From: Thermoguttaceae bacterium
Lineage (GTDB): Bacteria; Planctomycetota; Planctomycetia; Pirellulales; Thermoguttaceae
NCBI GenBank assembly: GCA_017549085.1
Contig: JAFYVO010000326.1
Span: forward strand, 1 to 11,393
Length of the DNA: 11,393 bases
Direction: 5' to 3'
Every line of letters begins with the position of its first letter. Position 1 is the first letter of the stretch. This document shows positions 1-6,328 of this stretch, piece after piece. The notes beneath the pieces are model-generated. The model ran no database searches. It worked only from the letters and a program-made list of their open reading frames with translations, and was not told the origin of the DNA. A program made the position numbers and the translations under genes.

Positions 1-2
1 AC

Positions 3-317
3 CCCCCCGCCGCCGCGGGTAAGGTCCTCATCATGTTGAGCCAACCGAACCTGACGCGCGAACCGGAAATCGCCAGCGTCGACGAACGTCTTTGCGCGTC
101 CTGCGGCGCCTGCGTCAAAGCCTGCCCGTTCCAAGCGATCACGAAGGAAGAAATTCGCGACCGCAACGGAAATTTGGTCAAAACGACCTCGCGCGTCAAC
201 CCCGGTCTCTGCATGGGTTGCGGCACCTGCGTCGCCGTCTGCCCGTCGAAATCGGTCGACCTCATCGGCTTCACCGACGACCAAATTTACGCGCAAGTCG
301 AGTCGTTGGCCGACTAA
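3..317 (+). CDS. hdrA: Heterodisulfide reductase subunit A, C-terminal end (5'-truncated by window edge)
   Basis: The frame is open to the left edge of the window (in-frame codons begin at base 3), so this is the tail of a longer gene and the ATG at 33 is internal. The visible part reads PPAAAGKVLIMLSQPNL, the usual run-in to the C-terminal ferredoxin domain of HdrA, followed by two [4Fe-4S] motifs, CASCGACVKACP and CMGCGTCVAVCP, and the ending GFTDDQIYAQVESL that closes many HdrA proteins. HdrA carries the bifurcating FAD and passes electrons to ferredoxin and, through HdrBC, to a disulfide; this tail holds only the ferredoxin-type clusters. The FlxD/MvhD gene that follows is its usual electron-input partner. 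A plain two-cluster ferredoxin is the alternative, but the open upstream frame and the tail sequence argue for HdrA. Confidence 0.82.
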   Translation, partial: PPAAAGKVLIMLSQPNLTREPEIASVDERLCASCGACVKACPFQAITKEEIRDRNGNLVKTTSRVNPGLCMGCGTCVAVCPSKSVDLIGFTDDQIYAQVESLAD

Positions 318-333
318 CGCCGACGACCGGTAG

Positions 334-364
334 AGCCGAGCGTTTCGCGTTGAAACGTTCGGCT
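334..364 (+). repeat. 13-bp hairpin in the hdrA-flxD gap
   Basis: Bases 334-346 pair with 352-364 over 13 positions with a single G-U pair (340/358) and a 5-base loop. It starts 17 bases after the hdrA stop. No T-run follows, so it is not a standard intrinsic terminator. It could be a partial terminator, an mRNA-stability or processing element that sets different levels of HdrA and the Flx subunits, or a weak transcription pause. Confidence 0.55.
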
Positions 365-380
365 TGCCGGAGCGCGACGG

Positions 381-395
381 AATAAAACGTTTATT
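381..395. promoter_or_regulatory. AT-rich palindrome, possible operator
   Basis: AATAAA and TTTATT arms flank a 3-base centre (ACG), giving a 15-bp inverted repeat that is strikingly AT-rich in a GC-rich setting. It lies about 100 bases upstream of the flxD start and just after the hairpin at 334-364. No well-spaced -35/-10 pair was found next to it. It may be a regulator-binding site for an internal promoter; the regulator is unknown. Confidence 0.3.
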
Positions 396-490
396 TGCCG
401 ACGTCGCCGCGACGAACCGACTTCGCCCTGCAAAACGGCGGAGCGCGAGAGTCGACGGCGACCGACGCAGCGATCATAAGGACTTATAAT

Positions 491-940
491 ATGAATTCCG
501 AAACGAAAACAGCCGGCGGTTTCGAGCCGAAAGTCGTCGCGTTCGTTTGCAACTGGTGCACCTATTTGGGCGCCGACTTGGCCGGGACGAACCGCCTCGA
601 ATATCCGGCGAACGTCCGCATCGTTCGTCTCCCTTGCACCGGGCGCGTCGACTTTAACCTCATCGTGAAGGCGTTCGAGGTCGGCGCCGACGCGGTGCTT
701 GTTTCCGGTTGCCACCCGGGCGACTGCCACTACGCCGCCGGGAACTTCCACGCCCGTCGTCGTTGGGGGCTCTTCCGCGAACTCCTCGACACGCTTGGCG
801 TCGACTCGCGCCGCGTTCACTTCTCGTGGATTTCCGCCGCCGAAGGCGCGAAGTTCCAAAAGCTCGTTACCGAGATTGTCGAGAAGACCCGCGAACTCGG
901 CCCTTACGAAGATTACAAAGCGATCGTCGCCGAAAAGTAA
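491..940 (+). CDS. flxD: MvhD/FlxD-type [2Fe-2S] electron-transfer subunit
   Basis: A 149-residue protein of the MvhD/FlpD/FlxD family, the small iron-sulfur protein that docks on HdrA and passes electrons to its flavin. Five conserved cysteines are visible: C20 and C23 (FVCNWCTYLGADLAG), C49 (LPCTGRVD) and C74 and C79 (SGCHPGDCHY). In the family these hold one [2Fe-2S] cluster. The length matches the family (about 140 residues). The ATG at 491 is chosen over an upstream in-frame start at 395 because AAGGA at 478-482 sits 8 bases before it, and because the extra 32 residues have no family resemblance. It follows hdrA after 173 bases and precedes the flxC-like gene, so the operon feeds electrons from a flavin oxidoreductase rather than from a [NiFe] hydrogenase. 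It could equally be named mvhD. Confidence 0.88.
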   Translation: MNSETKTAGGFEPKVVAFVCNWCTYLGADLAGTNRLEYPANVRIVRLPCTGRVDFNLIVKAFEVGADAVLVSGCHPGDCHYAAGNFHARRRWGLFRELLDTLGVDSRRVHFSWISAAEGAKFQKLVTEIVEKTRELGPYEDYKAIVAEK

Positions 941-1034
941 CGTCGCCCCCGCCGCGAACAACGGTTCGACCGCCGGCGGCGACGGCGAGCCTCGCGCAAC
1001 GAAAAACGATTAACGAGTAAAACGATAAAATATT

Positions 1035-1931
1035 ATGGAAAATCAACTTAGAAACGCGATTCGGAAACTTCTCGAAGAGAAGACCGTCGACGTCGCGATC
1101 GGGTACGGACGCGTCGGCGTCGGCGGCGCGGTCGGAGCGGTTTTCGTTACGGATCCGAACGAAGTCGACCGCCTCGTTTGGAACGCCGAATGTCGTCAAA
1201 ACCTCGCCGTTCACCTTTCGCGACCGGAAGTTAAAGCGCTCGGCAAACCGGCGATCGTCGTCAAGGGCTGCGACGCTCGTTCCGTCGTCGTCTTGGCGAA
1301 CGAAGGCCAAATCGACCGCGCGAACGTCGTCGTTGTCGGCGTCGTTTGCGAAGGCGTTCAAGGCGCGGACGCTAGCGGCGTCGCGACCGGAACCCTTCTC
1401 GATAAATGCGTTACGTGCGTCGAACACGCCGCGCAAAACGTCGACGTTTTGATCGGCGACGCCGCGAAGGCCGCCGAACTCGACGCCGCGAACGCGCCGA
1501 ACGCCAAAACCGCCGGGAAACAAGCGAAGTTGGCCGCGCTCCTTGCGAAAACGCCGGAAGAACGCTTCCAATATTGGCGCGACGAATTTTCGCGTTGCGT
1601 TCGTTGCCACGCTTGCCGTCAAAGCTGCCCGCTTTGCTACTGCCACCGTTGCGTCGCCGACAAAAACCGTCCGACGCGCATCGACACGTCGGCCACGCTT
1701 AAAGGGAACTTCGCTTGGAACATCCTGCGCGCGTTCCACTTGGCCGGTCGTTGCGTCGGTTGCGGCGCCTGCTCGGCCGCTTGCCCGGCCGGGATCGACC
1801 TCGATTTGTTGAACTTGACCCTCGCGAACGCCGCCGACGCGCAATTCGGTTACGTCGCCGGGAAAGAACTCGGCGCCGCTCCGTTGATCGGGACTTACGA
1901 CGAGAACGATAAGGAGGAATTCATCCGATGA
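1035..1931 (+). CDS. flxC: FlxC-like [4Fe-4S] dicluster protein of the Flx oxidoreductase
   Basis: A 298-residue iron-sulfur protein. The N-terminal half (about 1-145) resembles the FrhB/coenzyme F420-hydrogenase beta region and includes KGCDARSVV (C79) and DKCVTC (C125, C128). An Ala/Lys-rich linker (about 142-172) leads to a ferredoxin domain with CVRCHACRQSCP (C188, C191, C194, C198), immediately followed by extra cysteines C201, C203 and C206, and then a second motif, CVGCGACSAACP (C240-C250). The likely role is to relay electrons between the NAD(P)H-oxidising FlxA/FlxB part and FlxD-HdrA in the cytoplasm. The ATG follows an A-rich leader with no clear Shine-Dalgarno sequence. The stop overlaps the next start as ATGA (1928-1931), which suggests translational coupling. 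The B versus C assignment rests on similarity recalled from the Desulfovibrio flxABCD set and on gene order, so the symbol is tentative. Confidence 0.78.
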   Translation: MENQLRNAIRKLLEEKTVDVAIGYGRVGVGGAVGAVFVTDPNEVDRLVWNAECRQNLAVHLSRPEVKALGKPAIVVKGCDARSVVVLANEGQIDRANVVVVGVVCEGVQGADASGVATGTLLDKCVTCVEHAAQNVDVLIGDAAKAAELDAANAPNAKTAGKQAKLAALLAKTPEERFQYWRDEFSRCVRCHACRQSCPLCYCHRCVADKNRPTRIDTSATLKGNFAWNILRAFHLAGRCVGCGACSAACPAGIDLDLLNLTLANAADAQFGYVAGKELGAAPLIGTYDENDKEEFIR

Positions 1932-2941
1932 GCCAAGTCGTTACGCTGGAACAATTAAAGAAACTGGCCGCCGATAAATTGAGCGCGGGCGCTCGAGTCG
2001 TCGCGCCGGTCGCCGACGGCGCTTTGGTTTCCTTTAAAGAAATCTCCGACGCCGCGCAAGCGACGTTTGCGCCGCAAGTTCGCGTTCAAAACTCGATTAA
2101 AGAGTTCTTCTTCCCGAAGCACGAAGTCATTTTTACCTTCGTGCGCAAGGGAAACGACGTCGAAGTGATCGACGCGCCGGACTTTGAAGACGACCAAATC
2201 ATTATTGGCGCCCGTCCGTGCGACGCGGCGGCGCTCCCGATTTTGGATCCGCTCTTCGGTTGGGACTACCAAGACCGCTTCTTCCAACAACGCCGCGCCA
2301 AGACGACGGTCGTTACGTTCGCCTGCAAAGAGACGGACGCGCACTGCTTCTGCTCGGCGGTCGGGGGCGCCCCGGATAACGCCGCCGGTTCCGACGCGAT
2401 GCTCTTCGACCTCGGCGACGGTTCGTTCGAAGTCCGAACCTTCACCGAAAAGGGCCAAGCGCTCTTCGCCGGAATCGCGACCGAATCGGACAAAACCGGT
2501 TCCGCTTGCGCCGCGCCGAATTTCGACGTCGACGTCGAAAAAGTCGCGATTTGGATTACCGAAAACTTCGCGTCGCCGGAATGGGAAAAGCTGTCGTTGC
2601 GTTGCGTCGGTTGCGGCGCTTGCGCTTACGTTTGCCCGACGTGCCACTGCTTCGACATCGTCGACGAAGGCTCGTACTCCAAGGGCCAACGCGTCAAGAA
2701 CTGGGACGCTTGCCAAGCCGGCATGTTCACGCTCCACGCGTCCGGGCACAACCCGCGTTCGACGCAAGGGAAACGCCAACGTCAACGTTTGACGCATAAA
2801 TTCTCGATTTATCCCGGGAAGTTCGGCGTTTACCTCTGCACCGGTTGCGGCAACTGCTCGCGTTCGTGCGGCGCGTCGTTCGGCGTTCGTCCGGCGCTTG
2901 AAACGTTGAACGCCGACGTCGTTCAAAAGCAAGAAGACTAA
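1928..2941 (+). CDS. flxB: FlxB-like iron-sulfur subunit (AsrA / sulfhydrogenase beta family)
   Basis: A 337-residue protein of the family that includes anaerobic sulfite reductase A and the hydrogenase/sulfhydrogenase beta subunit. Family landmarks in order: GARPCDAAAL (94-103), FACKETDAHCFC (131-142), a first ferredoxin motif CVGCGACAYVCPTCHCFD (from C226), then WDACQAGMFTLHASGHNPR (259-277), HKFSIYP (290-296), and a second motif CTGCGNCSRSC (C304-C314). These proteins carry two [4Fe-4S] clusters and work next to an FAD/NAD(P)H subunit, which here is the next gene. The second motif continues GASFGV where relatives commonly have a Pro and a CPxxIDI-like run; the four cluster cysteines are intact. 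The start is secure: AAGGAGGA at 1911-1918 lies inside the end of flxC, and the ATG overlaps that gene's stop. Confidence 0.82.
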   Translation: MSQVVTLEQLKKLAADKLSAGARVVAPVADGALVSFKEISDAAQATFAPQVRVQNSIKEFFFPKHEVIFTFVRKGNDVEVIDAPDFEDDQIIIGARPCDAAALPILDPLFGWDYQDRFFQQRRAKTTVVTFACKETDAHCFCSAVGGAPDNAAGSDAMLFDLGDGSFEVRTFTEKGQALFAGIATESDKTGSACAAPNFDVDVEKVAIWITENFASPEWEKLSLRCVGCGACAYVCPTCHCFDIVDEGSYSKGQRVKNWDACQAGMFTLHASGHNPRSTQGKRQRQRLTHKFSIYPGKFGVYLCTGCGNCSRSCGASFGVRPALETLNADVVQKQED

Positions 2942-3012
2942 CGAGACCTCGACTCGATCGAAACGCGGCGCGCTTCTTTCCGACGGCGCGTCGCGGATAT
3001 GAAGGAAAAAAA

Positions 3013-3843
3013 ATGGAAAATATTTACAAGCCGGACGCGATGGAAGTCCTTGAAGTTACGCAGGAAACGGCGGACGTCAAGCGCGTTCGCATTTGGTTCC
3101 GCGATCCGGAAAAAGCGGCGGAATTCAAGTTCAACATCGGGCAATTCGGCCTTTACTCGGTTTTCGGCGTCGGCGAGTCGACGTTCAATATTTGCTGCTC
3201 GAACTCGAAAAAATACATCGAGTTCTGCTTCCGCAAGACCGGGCGCGTTACGGAACGTATGTGGGACGTCGAGCCGGGCGACACGATCGGCTTCCGCGGC
3301 CCGTACGGGAACTCCTACCCGATGAAAGAGTGGGAAGGCAAAAATCTTGTCTTCGTCGCGGGCGGTATCGCGATGCCGCCGATTCGTTGCGCGATCCAAT
3401 ACGCTCTCGAAAACCGCGAAAAATACGGCAAAATCACGATCGTTTACGGCGCGCGCACGGTCGGCGACCTGGTCTGCAAGAGCGAACTCGACGAATGGGC
3501 GAAGTATCCGAACGTCGACGTGTTGAAGACGGTCGACCCGGGCGGGGAAACGCCGGATTGGGACGGTCGCGTCGGTTTTGTTCCGACGGTTCTCGGCGAA
3601 GCGGGCGTTTCGGGCGACAACTCGGTCGCGTTGGTCGTCGGGCCGCCGATTATGATTAAGTTCTCGCTCCCGGTTCTCGAAAAGAACGGGTTCAGCGACG
3701 ACGCGATCTTCACGAGCTTGGAAAACCGAATGAAGTGCGGTCTCGGCAAATGCGGCCGTTGCAACTGCGGTTCGGTCTACGTCTGCAAAGAGGGCCCGGT
3801 CTTCACCTTGGCCGATATGAAGGAACTTCCGGACGACTTCTAA
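3013..3843 (+). CDS. flxA: FlxA-like FAD/NAD(P)H-binding [2Fe-2S] oxidoreductase subunit
   Basis: A 276-residue protein of the ferredoxin-reductase superfamily, closest in layout to the sulfhydrogenase gamma subunit and the dihydroorotate dehydrogenase electron-transfer subunit. The FAD-binding barrel is about 1-105 (ESTFNICCSN at 55-64 and RGPYGN at 95-100 stand where the flavin motifs lie). The NAD(P)-binding part is about 109-235, with VFVAGGIAMPPIR, YGARTVGDLV and VVGPPIMIKF. The C-terminal [2Fe-2S] motif is MKCGLGKCGRCNCGSVYVC (C242, C247, C250, C258). It would oxidise NAD(P)H and hand electrons to FlxB/C. The start is supported by AAGGA at 3002-3006, 6 bases upstream. The 71-base gap from flxB has no promoter I recognise, and a terminator follows at once, so this is the last gene of the operon. 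NADH versus NADPH preference cannot be read from the sequence. Confidence 0.85.
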   Translation: MENIYKPDAMEVLEVTQETADVKRVRIWFRDPEKAAEFKFNIGQFGLYSVFGVGESTFNICCSNSKKYIEFCFRKTGRVTERMWDVEPGDTIGFRGPYGNSYPMKEWEGKNLVFVAGGIAMPPIRCAIQYALENREKYGKITIVYGARTVGDLVCKSELDEWAKYPNVDVLKTVDPGGETPDWDGRVGFVPTVLGEAGVSGDNSVALVVGPPIMIKFSLPVLEKNGFSDDAIFTSLENRMKCGLGKCGRCNCGSVYVCKEGPVFTLADMKELPDDF

Positions 3844-3867
3844 TCGTTCCCCGGAGCTGAAAGAACG

Positions 3868-3899
3868 AAAAAGCGTCGAGCGAAAACTCGACGCTTTTT
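3868..3899. terminator. Bidirectional intrinsic terminator between flxA and the hicB-like gene
   Basis: An 8-bp GC-rich stem (3873-3880 with 3887-3894) has a 6-base loop and is flanked by AAAAA on the left and TTTTTTT on the right, which extend the pairing to 13 bp. The T-run serves the + strand flx operon. The A-run reads as a T-run for the convergent - strand gene ending at 3930. It should stop transcription from both sides. Confidence 0.88.
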
Positions 3900-3929
3900 T
3901 TATTGGCGGCGAGGAAAAGAGCGGCCGTT

Positions 3930-4388
3930 TTACTTTTGCAGCGCAAGCGTTTGGATGAGCGCGGTTTGCAGAAGTTGCGAAATGTTGATTCCGCTTTTCT
4001 TGGCTTCGTCGTTGAGCCATTCAGGAAGCGTAACGGTTCGGTTGACGCTTCGCAGTTTGAGCGCGTCGGCGTAACGAATCATATCGACCTCGACCGCGCA
4101 AATTTGCTCGTTTTCCGTTAACTCAATTTCCGTAATCGGCGACGGTTCCGGGACTTCGACGCCTCGTTTGTGCATATCGTACAAAACGGCGGCGATCGCC
4201 TCTTTGGCGTTTGCGACCGCTTCCTCGAACGTTCGACCGTCCGAATAAGCGTGAAGATCGGGAACGGAAACGCCGTACCCGACGTCGGCGTCGTGTTCGA
4301 AAACGACCGGGAAAACGTATCTTGCTTTCAACGGCGCCGTTTTCGTTTTGTCGGCGGCGCGTTTGGGGATTGACTTGCGACGATTCAC
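3930..4388 (-). CDS. HicB-family antitoxin-like regulator (no HicA partner seen)
   Basis: A 152-residue protein with two parts. Residues about 24-75 form the HicB-type partial RNase-H-like fold, with YVFPVVFEHDADVGYGVSVPD, then SDGRTFEEAVANAKEAIAAVL. Residues about 115-148 (NRTVTLPEWLNDEAKK, then INISQLLQTALIQTL) look like a ribbon-helix-helix DNA-binding end. In HicAB systems HicB blocks the HicA mRNA-cutting toxin and represses its own promoter. Neither flank (3844-3929, 4389-4546) has room for a roughly 60-residue HicA, so this copy seems to be an orphan: an antitoxin left behind, one that acts elsewhere, or a regulator in its own right. The start is GTG (4386-4388), supported by AAGG at 4396-4399, 7 bases upstream. 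The basic N-terminal extension (about 20 residues) is longer than usual. Confidence 0.8.
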   Translation of the reverse strand: MNRRKSIPKRAADKTKTAPLKARYVFPVVFEHDADVGYGVSVPDLHAYSDGRTFEEAVANAKEAIAAVLYDMHKRGVEVPEPSPITEIELTENEQICAVEVDMIRYADALKLRSVNRTVTLPEWLNDEAKKSGINISQLLQTALIQTLALQK

Positions 4389-4425
4389 AGGTCGACCTTG
4401 CGGGGATTAACGGTTTGCTTTTTAA

Positions 4426-4454
4426 AGTTTAACGCGCGTTTAAACCATTGTCAA
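4426..4454 (-). promoter_or_regulatory. Sigma-70 promoter of the hicB-like gene with overlapping palindrome
   Basis: On the - strand, TTGACA (4449-4454, perfect -35) and TAAACT (4426-4431, -10) are 17 bases apart. This places the transcript start near 4419, about 30 bases before the GTG. An inverted repeat, GTTTAA (4427-4432) with TTAAAC (4440-4445), covers most of the spacer and the -10. That is the expected position for an operator that would let the HicB-like protein repress itself. The promoter is read directly from the sequence; the autoregulation is inferred from HicB family behaviour. Confidence 0.68.
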
Positions 4455-4470
4455 GGCGCGCCAAGAAAGA

Positions 4471-4510
4471 AAAACCGGCGGGAACGCTTAAAAACGCTCT
4501 CGCCGGTTTT
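4471..4510 (-). terminator. Intrinsic terminator after the pseudopilin gene
   Basis: A 10-bp perfect stem (4471-4480 with 4501-4510), which extends by three more weaker pairs, encloses a loop of about 14 bases. On the - strand it is followed by a T-rich run (TTTTTCTTTC when read past the stem). It lies 37 bases beyond the pseudopilin stop and upstream of the hicB-like promoter, so it separates the two - strand genes. Confidence 0.78.
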
Positions 4511-4546
4511 CGATATTAGGCGCGTTAAACTAACGTTTGCCGCCGC

Positions 4547-6328
4547 TTAGATTTTCGACAGGTCGACGACGAACGTCGCTTGGCGAATCGCTTTGCTGCG
4601 CGGGTCGAAGACGCGAATTTCGATTTGCACGCTCTTGAGCGGAACGTCGTACGGCGGCGGGTAATTTTTGAGTTGCGCCGAAGTCGGGGTCGCGTCGAGC
4701 GGAATATCGGCGATCGAACCGTCGGCGATTCGGACGTAACCCGTCGGGTTTTGCGCGGCGTTGTAATCGTCGTAAAGGTAAAGGTCGCGTTGGTATTGCT
4801 CCGACCAAGTGTCGTAAACGCACGGCAGGAAGAGCGAATTCGTGTAATCCGACCAACGCCCGAAGGAGCGCAGGTCGTTCGGGTCGTTCGCGACCGCTTC
4901 GTTATTCGCGACGCCGGAGCCGAGGTCGACGTAAGCGTTTTCGCTTTCGTCCCAAACCTTGACGTTAAAGCTCAGCACGTTCGTCAAGATTACGTCTTGG
5001 TTGAGCGTCAACTCTTGGTCGTAACCGTTGGCGCGGAGGTCTTCCGCGTTGCGGAGCAGGTCGCCGGTTTCGCGGTCGACTTGATCCCAAACGTGCGGCG
5101 CGTCCCAGAAGTTGATAAACGGCGCGTTCAGAATCGGAAGCGCGTTCGCGTAATACGTGTTCGCCGCCAACGGAGTCGAGCCGTCCGTCGTCAGCGAAAG
5201 GTTTTGGATATCGCCCGACCAATAGTAATCGAACGCCGACGAGTCGAACGGCCAAGTCAGTTGAGCGTCGCGAGCGTTGTAGTGGCGACCGAACGGGGCG
5301 CCCGCGCGGAAATTCGGGCCCGCGCTTTCTTGGAGCGTCGCCATGCGGAGCCAGTACCAAGCGCCGTTCGCGCCGTGCAACGCGAACGGGCCGCGTTCTA
5401 GGTCGGAGTTGTCCGGATGGAGCGCTTGACCGCAGGAGTTCCAATAGAAATAACGGTTTTCGCGGTTCGACAGGTCGCCGAGCGTGTTCGCGACGAGCGT
5501 TCCGCCCGCGCCCATATGGACCGAAACGTCGTAAAGTTGGTAAAAACCGAAGCCGCGACGGATATTGTCGAAAGCGACGCCGGTGAAGGCCGTGTCGGCG
5601 GTCAGCGACGCGACGCGGAGGGCTTCGAAGCTCTCTTGCAAACGTTCGTTCGAAACGAGCGGCAACACGCGACGATAAAGCGTCGTGCCGCGGACGAACC
5701 AAACGATTTCGGCGTATTCCGATTCGATCGTCGTTGGGATACCGTCGACGATTTCTTTGTAAACGTTTCCGTTGGCGTCGGTCGCCGTCGCGTAAACCGG
5801 TTCGATAAAGCGACCGCGGAACGGTTGGCCGTCCGGCGCTTTCGCGGTGAACGAGAGGATATCGTCGAGGTCGCCGACGGTCGCGTCGACCGCTTCCGGA
5901 ACGCCGTTCGCGTCGACTTCGTTCGACGTTTGATAACGTTCCAAGTCGATCGCGACGTCGCCGACCGAGAACGGATTGCCGTCGTTCCCGCCGTTGGCGG
6001 CGTCGGGCGCGACGCGGTCGAACGGGCCGCCCATCCCTTCGACGTAACAGAAGAACCCTTCGTCGCGGCGGGAGTTGCGCGGAGGAGCGGGGGTTACCGA
6101 CAGCGACTCTAAGTCGGTCGTCAACCGGTTTTTCGCGTTGCGCAACGCGTTCGACATTTCCATCGAACTCATCGTTTCGTTCATCGTGCCGCCGACGTTG
6201 CTGAAGATGCGGGCGACCGCGTACATCAGCGTCAGCGCCAACGTAATCGACGTCAAAATTTCGAGAAGCGTGAAACCGCGGCGCGGCGACAGGGCGTTCG
6301 ATCGGCGGGAAAATAAGCTCTTGGTCAT
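4547..6328 (-). CDS. Large type II secretion/type IV pilus-like pseudopilin (PulJ/GspJ-like N-terminus)
   Basis: A 593-residue protein. The N-terminus is a class III prepilin leader: a basic stretch, then RRGFTLLEILTSITLALTL, with predicted cleavage after G18 and the conserved Glu at +5 (E23). The hydrophobic helix (about 19-42) would anchor it in the cytoplasmic membrane and pack into a pseudopilus. The short helical run (TMNETMSSMEMSNALRNAKNRLTTDLESL) and the C-terminal strand pair (VPLKSVQIEIRVFDPRSK, then IRQATFVVDL) fit the PulJ/GspJ type. The ectodomain is about 550 residues, against a total near 200 for GspJ, and is rich in Asn, Asp, Tyr and Trp. Large pseudopilins of this sort are, as I recall, common in Planctomycetes. 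The ATG overlaps the stop of an upstream broken frame as ATGA. GGAG lies 12 bases before the ATG, a somewhat long spacing. The substrate is unknown. Confidence 0.82.
   Translation of the reverse strand: MTKSLFSRRSNALSPRRGFTLLEILTSITLALTLMYAVARIFSNVGGTMNETMSSMEMSNALRNAKNRLTTDLESLSVTPAPPRNSRRDEGFFCYVEGMGGPFDRVAPDAANGGNDGNPFSVGDVAIDLERYQTSNEVDANGVPEAVDATVGDLDDILSFTAKAPDGQPFRGRFIEPVYATATDANGNVYKEIVDGIPTTIESEYAEIVWFVRGTTLYRRVLPLVSNERLQESFEALRVASLTADTAFTGVAFDNIRRGFGFYQLYDVSVHMGAGGTLVANTLGDLSNRENRYFYWNSCGQALHPDNSDLERGPFALHGANGAWYWLRMATLQESAGPNFRAGAPFGRHYNARDAQLTWPFDSSAFDYYWSGDIQNLSLTTDGSTPLAANTYYANALPILNAPFINFWDAPHVWDQVDRETGDLLRNAEDLRANGYDQELTLNQDVILTNVLSFNVKVWDESENAYVDLGSGVANNEAVANDPNDLRSFGRWSDYTNSLFLPCVYDTWSEQYQRDLYLYDDYNAAQNPTGYVRIADGSIADIPLDATPTSAQLKNYPPPYDVPLKSVQIEIRVFDPRSKAIRQATFVVDLSKI

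Noticed and set aside
485..490. TATAAT directly before the flxD ATG, as a promoter -10
   Set aside because: A start from it would fall inside the gene, and no -35 lies about 17 bases upstream; the AT-rich bases more likely keep the start codon unstructured.
395..490. N-terminal extension of flxD from an upstream in-frame start
   Set aside because: The extra 32 residues do not resemble the family, and AAGGA is well placed for the start at 491.
941..984. CGTCGCC/GGCGACG inverted repeat in the flxD-flxC gap
   Set aside because: It has only 7 bp with a long loop, in a genome full of CGTCG words, so chance pairing is likely.
867..1844. 325-codon - strand open frame across flxC
   Set aside because: It is antisense to a clear iron-sulfur protein gene and its own product is Arg/Ala-rich with no recognisable motif.
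1955..2932. 325-codon - strand open frame across flxB
   Set aside because: It is a shadow of flxB, with no plausible start signal and a composition typical of antisense translation.
2938..4020. 360-codon - strand open frame across flxA
   Set aside because: It is antisense to flxA, Arg-rich, shows no domain, and crosses the bidirectional terminator. The high GC content keeps antisense frames open.
4389..4546. Search for a HicA toxin gene next to the hicB-like gene
   Set aside because: The 158 bases hold a promoter, a palindrome and a terminator and no open frame of HicA size; the other flank (3844-3929) is too short.
4580..5401. 273-codon + strand open frame inside the pseudopilin gene
   Set aside because: It is antisense to the pseudopilin, Val/Arg-rich, and has no motifs.
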